The translations under genes and the position numbers were made by a program. From Candidatus Parcubacteria bacterium (GTDB taxonomy: Bacteria; Patescibacteriota; Minisyncoccia; Minisyncoccales; PEYH01), in NCBI GenBank assembly GCA_026395615.1, contig JAPLYH010000047.1, positions 1,274 through 13,294 on the forward strand: a stretch of 12,021 nucleotides of DNA, read 5' to 3'. Below the pieces are notes generated by a model. The model was not told the origin of the DNA. It saw only the letters and a list, made by a program, of their open reading frames with translations, and did no database searches. The stretch's first letter is position 1. Each line of letters opens with the position of its first letter. Shown here piece after piece: positions 1-5,031 of this stretch.

Positions 1-2
1 AC

Positions 3-119
3 ATAGAAGCAGACCTGCTCGCAACGCTTCGCATACCAGAAACTCTGCGTCTACTGCGGGCAGGCCATCAAGCCATTTTGGCTATCGCAAAAAGAGATAA
101 ATTTACCACCCAGGTTTAA
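3..119 (+). CDS. Possible C-terminal fragment of an upstream gene
   Basis: One frame is open from the left edge of the window to a TAA at 117-119 and encodes 38 residues ending in IAKRDKFTTQV. The fragment is helical-looking, rich in Leu and Ala, and noticeably more G+C-rich than typA, which begins 31 bases later. I do not recognise the family. A second frame is open from position 7 to about 137 and includes a CVYCG-like pair of cysteines. It has no start codon in view and is preceded by a TAG at 4-6, so I prefer the first frame. The gene could equally be absent, because 38 open codons can occur by chance. Sequence to the left would settle it. Confidence 0.3.
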   Translation: MEADLLATLRIPETLRLLRAGHQAILAIAKRDKFTTQV

Positions 120-150
120 TCTGAGATTTTTTGGTTGACCAACTAATCAC

Positions 151-1968
151 ATGAATAATATAAGAAATATCGCTATAATCGCTCACGTTGACCACGGAAA
201 AACCACACTGGTGGATGCCCTTTTGCGTCAGTCAAAAACCAATCTTGCAAAAGATATTGTAAATAATGACTGCATAATGGATAGCAACGAAATAGAAAGG
301 GAAAGAGGCATTACTATTTTTTCAAAAAACGCAGCCATACATTATGGCGATATAAAAATAAATATTATTGATACTCCGGGTCATGCGGATTTCGGCGGAG
401 AAGTGGAAAGAGTTTTAAATATGGCTGATGGTTGTTTACTTTTGGTTGATGCCAAAGAAGGACCTATGCCACAGACAAGATTTGTTTTGAAAAAAGCGTT
501 GGAAATGGGCCATAAGATTATTGTGATTATAAACAAAATAGACAAAGAAGGGGCCAGGCCAGATTTTGCCTTGGAAGCCACAATGGAATTGTTTCTGGAA
601 TTAGGCGGTCATGACCAATCATTAAATTTTCCTGTAATCTATGCTTCAGGCAGGGAAGGGAAGGCTGGAAAAACTCCAGATGTTTCAAAGATGGAAAACA
701 TTGTCCCTGTTTTTGAAGAAATTGTGCAGCACATTCCTTCACCCATCGGCGACCCAAAAGGAACATTGCAGATATTAGTAACTTCAATCAGCAGAGATGA
801 TTTCAAAGGAAGAATTGCTATTGGCAGAATTCATAGTGGTGTTATCAAAGCCAATCAAGAAATAATTCACATAAATCACAAGAATGAACAAAAAAAATAC
901 AGATTGGCTTCTCTGATGACATTTTCCGGATTAAAGAAAATTGATGTTGAAGAAGTTTCAGCCGGAGATATTGTCGCTTTAGCCGGCATACCGGATGTAA
1001 CGATAGGAGAAACAATAACAGACCCTGAAAATCCAATGGCCTTGCCGATTATTAACATAGAACAACCGACCGTGAGAATGACTTTTTTAGTAAACGACTC
1101 TCCTTTTTCCGGAAAAGAAGGACAGTTTTCAACTTCAAGACAGATAAGGGAAAGATTGTATAAGGAATTAGAAACAGATGTCGCTCTAAGAATTGAAGAT
1201 GTGGATAATAAAAAATGGATTGTTTCCGGGCGCGGGGAATTACATTTGTCTATTTTAATAGAAAGAATGCGCAGAGAGGGTTATGAATTTCAGGTTTCAA
1301 GGCCACAGGTTATTACAAGAGAAATAAATGGAAAAATAATGACTCCTTTTGAAAAGGTTTTTATTGAGGTTCCTGAAAGTTATCAAGGGATAGTAATTCA
1401 AAAATTAGGAAGCAGAAAAGGAGAAATGGTGGAAATGAGAAATTCCGGCAGTACTGTATTTTTAGAATTTATAGTGCCGACAAGAGGGCTGTTGGGCTAT
1501 AAAAGCGAATTTTTAACCGACATTAAGGGGCTTGGAATAATAAATACAGCTTTTTATCAATACCAAGCAGATCCGGGAGATTGGCAGGAAAGAGCTCAAG
1601 GATCATTGGTTGCTCACGAAACAGGAGAAACTAATCTTTATGGATTAAGAAATCTTCAGAGCAGGGGGGTGATATTCTTAGGCCCGGCTATTCCTGTTTA
1701 TGAAGGTCAAGTTGTGGGTCAAAATACAAGGTCTAACGATATGAGGGTAAATGTTTGTAAAACAAAACAACTTTCAAATATGAGGTCTAAAGGGGAGGGA
1801 ACTACAGAGCATTTTAATACTCCAAAAACAATGGGATTGGAAGCTGCGTTAGAATACATAGGAGAAGATGAATTAGTAGAAGTCACTCCTAAAAACATTA
1901 GGATTAGAAAAATACACTTGAAAGAAATTGATAGAAAAAGAGCAGATAGAAAAGAAAAAGAAAAATAA
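151..1968 (+). CDS. typA: TypA/BipA translational GTPase
   Basis: This is a ribosome-associated GTPase of the EF-G/LepA superfamily, known to help 50S subunit assembly and growth under stress or cold. All G motifs are visible: AHVDHGKT (residues 11-18, P-loop), the switch I sequence RERGITI (50-56), DTPGHADF (74-81), and NKID (128-131). The order then follows BipA: an EF-Tu-like beta-barrel (about 205-290), an EF-G III-like domain around residues 300-380 ending near SGRGELHLSILIERM, an EF-G V-like domain with PTRGLLGYKSEF, and the BipA-specific C-terminal domain with VEVTPKNIRIRK and a Lys/Arg-rich tail. At 605 aa the length is typical. The ATG places the P-loop at the usual distance from the N-terminus. 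No Shine-Dalgarno is evident upstream. The gene stands alone, converging on a minus-strand gene across a shared terminator. Identity is secure. Confidence 0.97.
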   Translation: MNNIRNIAIIAHVDHGKTTLVDALLRQSKTNLAKDIVNNDCIMDSNEIERERGITIFSKNAAIHYGDIKINIIDTPGHADFGGEVERVLNMADGCLLLVDAKEGPMPQTRFVLKKALEMGHKIIVIINKIDKEGARPDFALEATMELFLELGGHDQSLNFPVIYASGREGKAGKTPDVSKMENIVPVFEEIVQHIPSPIGDPKGTLQILVTSISRDDFKGRIAIGRIHSGVIKANQEIIHINHKNEQKKYRLASLMTFSGLKKIDVEEVSAGDIVALAGIPDVTIGETITDPENPMALPIINIEQPTVRMTFLVNDSPFSGKEGQFSTSRQIRERLYKELETDVALRIEDVDNKKWIVSGRGELHLSILIERMRREGYEFQVSRPQVITREINGKIMTPFEKVFIEVPESYQGIVIQKLGSRKGEMVEMRNSGSTVFLEFIVPTRGLLGYKSEFLTDIKGLGIINTAFYQYQADPGDWQERAQGSLVAHETGETNLYGLRNLQSRGVIFLGPAIPVYEGQVVGQNTRSNDMRVNVCKTKQLSNMRSKGEGTTEHFNTPKTMGLEAALEYIGEDELVEVTPKNIRIRKIHLKEIDRKRADRKEKEK

Positions 1969-1992
1969 AATTGAATTATTACATTTAAGGTG

Positions 1993-2030
1993 TAGCAAAA
2001 AGTCTTATCGCATGATAAGACTTTTTGCTA
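1993..2030. terminator. Bidirectional intrinsic terminator, 17-bp perfect stem
   Basis: Arms 1993-2009 and 2014-2030 are perfectly complementary around a GCAT loop. Each arm has an A5/T5 run near its outer end, so the transcript from either strand ends the stem in a U-rich segment. It lies 25 bases after the typA stop and 28 bases after the stop of the convergent minus-strand gene, which is where a shared terminator is expected. Confidence 0.85.
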
Positions 2031-2057
2031 AATTACTCCACAGAGTAAGATATTTAA

Positions 2058-2570
2058 TTATTCAACCTCATTGACGTCGGGAGTAGAATCTCCCTCGGAT
2101 TCTGAAGTAGAATCCTTGTCGGAAGCAGAATCTTTTTCGAATTTTGAACATTTTTCGTTCGGTCGCCCAATAGAGATTGAGGTCGCAGTAACGTTTGTGC
2201 CACTAGTCGTGCCTTGCACAAATATTTTGTCACCAACTTTTAAAACAGAAAGATCAGCAGTAGCGCCATTATTTGTCATCGTAGCATTGCTGGCATCTAT
2301 ACTGTAGATAGCGCCGCCTTCATCTGATTCTTCTTGCATAGTAATAGTTGTGCCGTTAATAGCTGTGATGTTGCCGTCACCACCAAGCGGGGAATGGCCT
2401 TTAGGCAAAGTATTTCCAGTTGCTACTGGATTTGTGGTTGTTATAGTCTCAGTTGTAGTTGTGGCAGTTGTGGTATCTGCGGCGTGAGCTTGCGAGGCTA
2501 TAGTTCCCACCATTCCACCGATAAACCCCAAGCTGATTAGCAATATTGCGCTCGTTTTTGTAATACTCAT
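2058..2570 (-). CDS. Exported DUF5666-type protein with Thr-rich linker and acidic tail
   Basis: This is a secreted or envelope protein of unknown function. Residues 1-30 form a signal peptide: a charged start, a hydrophobic core with LLISLGFIGGMVG, and an AHA-A cleavage site. There is no lipobox. A Thr-rich linker (about 32-47) follows. Residues 65-133 look like a DUF5666 beta-barrel: GNITAINGTTITMQ, a YSID strand, then VLKVGDKIFVQG and a final strand with VTATSISI. The tail from about 140 is low-complexity and acidic (Ser, Asp, Glu) with one Cys at 141. DUF5666 proteins are small OB-like domains common in Patescibacteria, with no established role. The start is supported by a GAGAAAG site 3-4 bases before the ATG on the minus strand. 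It is divergent from the structured RNA locus and convergent with typA. Confidence 0.8.
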   Translation of the reverse strand: MSITKTSAILLISLGFIGGMVGTIASQAHAADTTTATTTTETITTTNPVATGNTLPKGHSPLGGDGNITAINGTTITMQEESDEGGAIYSIDASNATMTNNGATADLSVLKVGDKIFVQGTTSGTNVTATSISIGRPNEKCSKFEKDSASDKDSTSESEGDSTPDVNEVE

Positions 2571-2744
2571 ATCTTTCTCGTTAATTTTTTGCTTAATTAT
2601 TCGAAATCGACTTTGTATCTAGAATAATATTATTACAAATTAGATATAAAAAACTTTCATTTAAATGTAAAATTTTTAATCAGTCATTAAATTATTATTA
2701 CTCCAATTTTTTATTATAAGAATATTAAAATATTATCAAAGGAC
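2571..2744. other. AT-rich divergent intergenic region
   Basis: No coding potential is evident here. The stretch is very A+T-rich and lies between the DUF5666 gene (minus) and the promoter of the structured RNA (plus). It probably carries the upstream regulatory sequence of both. I see no clear operator or repeat beyond short AT palindromes. Confidence 0.5.
2643..2671 (-). promoter_or_regulatory. Candidate promoter of the DUF5666 gene
   Basis: On the minus strand TTTACA (2671-2666) and TATATC (2648-2643) are separated by 17 bp. Relative to sigma70 consensus this is 5/6 and 4/6. Transcription would begin about 65 bases before the ATG. The region is so AT-rich that similar matches are expected by chance. 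A second candidate, TTGATA-N17-TAATAA at 2739-2711, is about as good. Confidence 0.3.
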
Positions 2745-2773
2745 TTGACAAGATTTTGAAAGTGTGCTAAATT
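2745..2773 (+). promoter_or_regulatory. Strong sigma70 promoter of the structured RNA
   Basis: TTGACA (2745-2750) and TAAATT (2768-2773) are spaced by exactly 17 bp. A TG dinucleotide sits one base before the -10 box (extended -10). The expected start is near 2780, just before a G+C-rich structured segment. A consensus -35 box in an otherwise AT-rich region makes this one of the two best promoters in the window. Confidence 0.8.
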
Positions 2774-3035
2774 AAAAGTAGAAAGTATCGAGGGGTTTTA
2801 ACAGGGTAGGCGGTGACCCCGACCTATCTAGTCTTGCACCCGTGCCCGTAGGACCATGTGGGTCCCTACGCTTCAGAGCACTTAAAAGACTTGGGTTTCG
2901 TAACTTTCGGCTAGCCACCGAAAGCGAGGTATGCCCCTTCATCCGTGGGACAAGAATGGCTCCCACGCGAATGAAATAAAAACCAGATTTCAAGTTCTTC
3001 AATGAACTAAAGAGGAGATCTAGAAAGGAGAAACA

Positions 3036-3089
3036 ATGAAGTTTCAACTACTGGATCTCCTCTCACATATATTTCGTTTGATATTGTAG
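3036..3089 (+). CDS. 17-codon small ORF in the 3' hairpin of the structured RNA
   Basis: An ATG at 3036-3038 is preceded by an AAGGAG site (3025-3030) with 5 bases between. It encodes MKFQLLDLLSHIFRLIL and stops at TAG 3087-3089, whose last two bases begin the terminator stem. The peptide is hydrophobic and amphipathic-looking. The start codon lies in the six-base loop of GAAAC/GTTTC (3030-3034/3041-3045), itself inside the AGAGGAGATC/GATCTCCTCT stem, so translation would be structure-gated. The second stem arm encodes the D-L-L-S part of the peptide. It could be a leader peptide, a small membrane-active peptide such as a type I toxin, or fortuitous. Only the SD spacing and the position argue for it. 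Confidence 0.4.
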   Translation: MKFQLLDLLSHIFRLIL

Positions 3090-3107
3090 CCCGAGAGGGG
3101 CTTTTTT
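3088..3107 (+). terminator. Intrinsic terminator of the structured RNA
   Basis: AGCCC (3088-3092) pairs with GGGCT (3098-3102) around a GAGAG loop and runs into T6, then G, then more T. The loop and first G of the 3' arm (GAGAGG, 3093-3098) can alternatively pair with CCTCTC at 3059-3064. That pairing would compete both with this stem and with the upstream start-codon hairpin. Confidence 0.85.
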
Positions 3108-3129
3108 GTTTTTGTGTTAGATAAAAAAA

Positions 3130-3158
3130 TTGACAGAATGAAAATAATGTGATATGAT
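3130..3158 (+). promoter_or_regulatory. Strong sigma70 promoter of the small two-gene operon
   Basis: TTGACA (3130-3135) and TATGAT (3153-3158) are separated by 17 bp, a near-perfect consensus. Transcription should begin near 3165 and give a leader of about 30 bases before the ATG at 3197. It lies about 20 bases after the terminator of the structured RNA, so the two units are separate but adjacent. Confidence 0.85.
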
Positions 3159-3196
3159 ATAAACAGTGGCGGTTATCCTTTGTCAGAGGAGGAGAC

Positions 3197-3538
3197 ATGA
3201 CTCCAGCAGAAGGTTGTTCTGCAGAGGAGATTAACGCAGAGATTGCGCAAGCAATCAGGGAACACGGAGACGTTGTGCTAAGAGGAGAGGCGGAGTGTAT
3301 CCTCAGGAGAAGTAGACATCCTGATGACAATCAGTGTCCAGGATGCAAATCACAACTAGGATGCGTGAAGCTATTCACGGTTCGCTGGCTGAACCTCAAG
3401 GCCTTGCAATATCCTCGTAAAGGGATCGAGGACCACTTCAGAACAGAGGAGGTCTTGGCGGATCTTTTCCTCAGGATCATGGATGCGAGGACACTTGAAG
3501 AGCTCGCAGAGTTGCGGGATCATCCCTTTGGGCAGTGA
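3197..3538 (+). CDS. Unrecognised 113-aa Cys-containing protein
   Basis: I do not recognise this protein. It appears soluble, with no signal or membrane segment. An N-terminal acidic helix (about 8-36) is followed by a central motif with His41, CPGC (47-50) and Cys56, which may bind a metal. A more basic segment (RWLNLKAL, 63-70) and a C-terminal helix rich in Glu, Leu and Arg (82-107) follow. The start is firm: an AGGAGG site (3187-3192) sits 4 bases before the ATG, the best ribosome site in the window, under a near-consensus promoter. Base use differs from neighbours: CTC, GAG, CTG and AGG codons are frequent, and G+C is about half by eye, against roughly a third in the flanking operon. The TGA stop overlaps a GTG of the next frame, and the next gene's preferred ATG lies 35 bases on, so the two are probably cotranscribed. 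Transfer or strong selection on expression could explain the composition. Confidence 0.65.
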   Translation: MTPAEGCSAEEINAEIAQAIREHGDVVLRGEAECILRRSRHPDDNQCPGCKSQLGCVKLFTVRWLNLKALQYPRKGIEDHFRTEEVLADLFLRIMDARTLEELAELRDHPFGQ

Positions 3539-3573
3539 TAGGCTCAGCTTCTACATCGTGGGAGGCGATCTTG

Positions 3574-3783
3574 ATGGCGAGGAAACCGATTCCGCTTGCT
3601 CGGCAAGACATTGAGCGGAGGCTGGTGGAAATGCTGGATGATGAGGAGGCCGTTGAGCAGGAACTCGCAGATATCCTGGGAGAAGATGATGATGACTCGT
3701 ATCCTCAGGATCCCAAGAGTTCGTTGCGAATTCGACGACGCATTCAACGGAGCAGGGCCCTAAGGGCCATCCCGGCGGTGTGA
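3574..3783 (+). CDS. Unrecognised 69-aa protein, acidic centre and Arg-rich tail
   Basis: I do not recognise this small protein. Residues 10-36 look helical and amphipathic (RQDIERRLVEML, then an acidic stretch), 37-42 is a GEDDDD-like acid patch, and 50-65 is strongly basic (LRIRRRIQRSRALR). Such charge separation suits a nucleic-acid or protein-partner role, but none can be assigned. I chose the ATG at 3574 because GGAGG (3561-3565) precedes it by 8 bases. The longer frame beginning at GTG 3535 would overlap the previous stop by three bases and has no comparable site. The G+C-rich composition matches the preceding gene, with which it forms a two-gene unit ending in the terminator at 3786-3845. 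The stop codon itself lies in a hairpin loop (GGCGGT/ACCGCC, 3774-3790). Confidence 0.6.
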   Translation: MARKPIPLARQDIERRLVEMLDDEEAVEQELADILGEDDDDSYPQDPKSSLRIRRRIQRSRALRAIPAV

Positions 3784-3785
3784 GA

Positions 3786-3845
3786 CCGCCCAACCAAAGA
3801 GATTCGCTTCGGCGCATTTCATGGTTGAGGCGGATTTCTTTTTTT
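3786..3845 (+). terminator. Terminator of the small two-gene operon
   Basis: CCGCCCAACCA (3786-3796) pairs with TGGTTGAGGCGG (3822-3833), with one bulged A. The loop contains a CGC-TTCG-GCG mini-hairpin. A T-rich run (3835-3845) follows. The 5' arm overlaps the 3' arm of the hairpin around the stop codon (3774-3779/3785-3790), so the two cannot form at once. Confidence 0.8.
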
Positions 3846-3938
3846 GAGAGGATTCTTCCTCTTTTCTTTTCGTTTGGAAGTGATAAAATATGTTAAAGGT
3901 TAGAGATTAGAAAAAAATATATAATTAATCTTAAAAAA

Positions 3939-4400
3939 ATGGTGAATAAATTATGGGAAAATCGACTTTTTATGATTTTCTCTGTCATAATAGTATTAAC
4001 GTTAGTTACTTTTGTCGTTGTTGATTTATGGGATTGGCCCCAAGTCACAAAAACACCAGCTTCAACTTCAATAAATAATGAAGATTATATTTATACAGAG
4101 GCAGACAGCGGGTCAATTCAAATTCCGAAAGGACAAGAGTTTGTTATTTCATTAGAATCTAATCAAACAACCGGATTTCAATGGGCAGTTCAATTAGATT
4201 CGAATTTTATTGAATTCAAAGGTAAACAATATATTACAGATGAAGCGGGAGAAGGAATGGTTGGAGTTGGCGGTCACGAGAAGTTTACATTTATTGCTTC
4301 GCAGGTTGGGAAGACAGAAATAATACTCACTTATGTCCGGCCGTGGGAAAGTGTGCAACCAGCAAAAACTCTTACCTATAATATTACAATAACTGAGTAG
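3939..4400 (+). CDS. Membrane-anchored chagasin-family (I42) protease inhibitor
   Basis: This is a predicted cysteine-protease inhibitor displayed on the outer face of the cytoplasmic membrane. Residues 10-29 form one hydrophobic helix (FMIFSVIIVLTLVTFVVVDL) with no clear cleavage site or lipobox, so it is probably an N-terminal anchor. The domain from about 55 to 153 has the three conserved chagasin loops in order: NQTTGFQW (75-82, family NPTTGYxW), GVGGHEKF (109-116, family GxGG) and RPWE (134-137). In characterised members these three loops enter the active site of papain-like proteases. Here it could protect the cell from host or self proteases, which is inference. There is no obvious Shine-Dalgarno. 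The stop is 5 bases from the next gene's start, so the two are likely cotranscribed. It opens the long plus-strand run after the 3845 terminator. Confidence 0.85.
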   Translation: MVNKLWENRLFMIFSVIIVLTLVTFVVVDLWDWPQVTKTPASTSINNEDYIYTEADSGSIQIPKGQEFVISLESNQTTGFQWAVQLDSNFIEFKGKQYITDEAGEGMVGVGGHEKFTFIASQVGKTEIILTYVRPWESVQPAKTLTYNITITE

Positions 4401-4405
4401 TAAAT

Positions 4406-4768
4406 ATGATAGAGGAATATAGTTTCGGGAAAATAAAAATTAATGGGCGGGACTATGATTACGATGTAGAGGTCGATTGGGAAGGAGAAGTTTTAGAATG
4501 GTCCAGAAAAAACAGTCATATTATTAATGAGGAAGATATAGAAAGAGCGCTTGATAAAGAACCGGAAGTAATTGTTATTGGCACGGGTGAATCCGGAATG
4601 GCGCAGGTAACAGAAGATGCCAAACAGGCGTGCAAAGAAGCAGATGTGGAATTGATAATAGATAAAACAGAAGAAGCGGTAAAAACCTTTAATGTTATTT
4701 TAGAAGAATCATTAGAAGAAGATGGCGAGCAGGCAGACGTTATTGGTCTTTTTCATTTAACTTGTTGA
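4406..4768 (+). CDS. Mth938-like domain protein (DUF498 family)
   Basis: This is a small soluble protein of the Mth938/NDUFAF3-like fold. The N-terminus (IEEYSFGKIKINGRDYDYDV, 2-21) matches the family's opening strand pattern. The core VIVIGTGESGMAQV (55-68) matches the conserved V(V/I)GTG-SG motif, and the DUF498-type ending FHLTC (116-120) is intact. At 120 aa the length is typical. The human relative NDUFAF3 assists complex I assembly, but bacterial and archaeal members are uncharacterised and no complex I genes are visible here, so that role should not be transferred. An acidic insertion (EESLEEDGEQAD, about 99-110) precedes the C-terminus. The start lies 5 bases after the preceding stop, consistent with translational coupling to the chagasin-like gene. 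Confidence 0.85.
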   Translation: MIEEYSFGKIKINGRDYDYDVEVDWEGEVLEWSRKNSHIINEEDIERALDKEPEVIVIGTGESGMAQVTEDAKQACKEADVELIIDKTEEAVKTFNVILEESLEEDGEQADVIGLFHLTC

Positions 4769-4794
4769 TTAAATAATTAAACTTTAAATTTTAT

Positions 4795-5031
4795 ATGAAA
4801 AAAATTATTATATCGCAATTTATTGTTCTTCTTATAGGCACTTTGTTTGCCTGGTTTAATTTTATAAGAGAGCTTGTTGCTTGGCTGAATTATCGTTCTT
4901 GTGAAGTTGGCTGCAGTCTTAGTGGCGCAGTAGTCAACCCGTTTTTAACTCCGTGTTTTTATGGAATGTTGTTTTTCACAATTGCCTTTATTTTGAGCGT
5001 TATAATGTTGAAAAACAGGAAGAATGTCTGA
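4795..5031 (+). CDS. Small two-helix membrane protein, unrecognised
   Basis: This 78-aa protein has two predicted membrane helices (about 5-22 and 56-72). They enclose an extracytoplasmic or cytoplasmic loop with three cysteines (36, 40, 54) in the pattern SCEVGCSLSG and NPFLTPCFYG. The last three residues before the stop are Lys/Asn-rich. I cannot assign a family or a function. The paired cysteines in the loop could form a disulfide or bind metal. It overlaps the downstream nuclease gene by 8 bases (the next ATG at 5024 precedes this TGA at 5029-5031), which argues it is genuinely translated and coupled to it. Confidence 0.7.
   Translation: MKKIIISQFIVLLIGTLFAWFNFIRELVAWLNYRSCEVGCSLSGAVVNPFLTPCFYGMLFFTIAFILSVIMLKNRKNV

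Larger units (their letters stand above)
2780..3108 (+). ncRNA. Unrecognised ~330-nt structured RNA, promoter to terminator
   Basis: Between a near-consensus promoter and an intrinsic terminator lies a G+C-rich stretch with many complementary segments. These are GGGGT 2792-2796 with ACCCC 2816-2820; AGTCTT 2830-2835 with AAGACT 2886-2891, enclosing GTGC/GCAC (2842-2845/2878-2881) and CGTAGG-ACC with GGT-c-CCTACG (about 2847-2870); CTTTCGG 2904-2910 with CCGAAAG 2918-2924; TTCAT-c-CGTGGGA (2938-2950) with TCCCACG-cga-ATGAA (2961-2975); AGTTC/GAACT near 2993-3008; and AGAGGAGATC 3010-3019 with GATCTCCTCT 3054-3063. Loops 2911-2917 and 2951-2960 carry complementary AGCCA/TGGCT stretches that could kiss. 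I looked for and did not find tmRNA features (no CCA end or T arm), RNase P core motifs (no GAGGAAAGUC), SRP RNA, T-box or common riboswitch cores. It could be a stand-alone regulatory RNA or a long leader for the 17-codon ORF at its 3' end. The exact ends are inferred. Confidence 0.65.

Noticed and set aside
131..164. Inverted repeat TTGGT-tg-ACCAA (131-142) and a TTGACC-N18-TATAAG promoter-like match (135-164) at the start of typA.
   Set aside because: Transcription from it would begin about 20 bases inside typA, removing the start codon needed for the P-loop. The repeat is only 5 bp per arm and is probably coincidence.
2772..3047. Minus-strand 91-codon ORF covering the structured RNA.
   Set aside because: It has no ribosome site or family similarity, its Arg/Pro/Gly content is what translated structured RNA gives, and strong promoter and terminator signals are on the plus strand.
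2780..3108. Structured RNA as tmRNA, RNase P RNA or 6S RNA.
   Set aside because: No CCA end, T arm or tRNA-like half for tmRNA; no GAGGAAAGUC or ACAGAA core for RNase P; too long for 6S and lacking an overall 5'-3' closing stem with central bubble.
3319..3340. CTGATGA core reminiscent of a hammerhead ribozyme.
   Set aside because: It lies inside a coding gene and no GAAA element or flanking helices are in the required places.
3535..3573. GTG start for the second small gene, adding 13 residues.
   Set aside because: The ATG at 3574 has a GGAGG site 8 bases upstream. The GTG has no comparable site and the extension (MIGSASTSWEAIL) has a different character from the rest.
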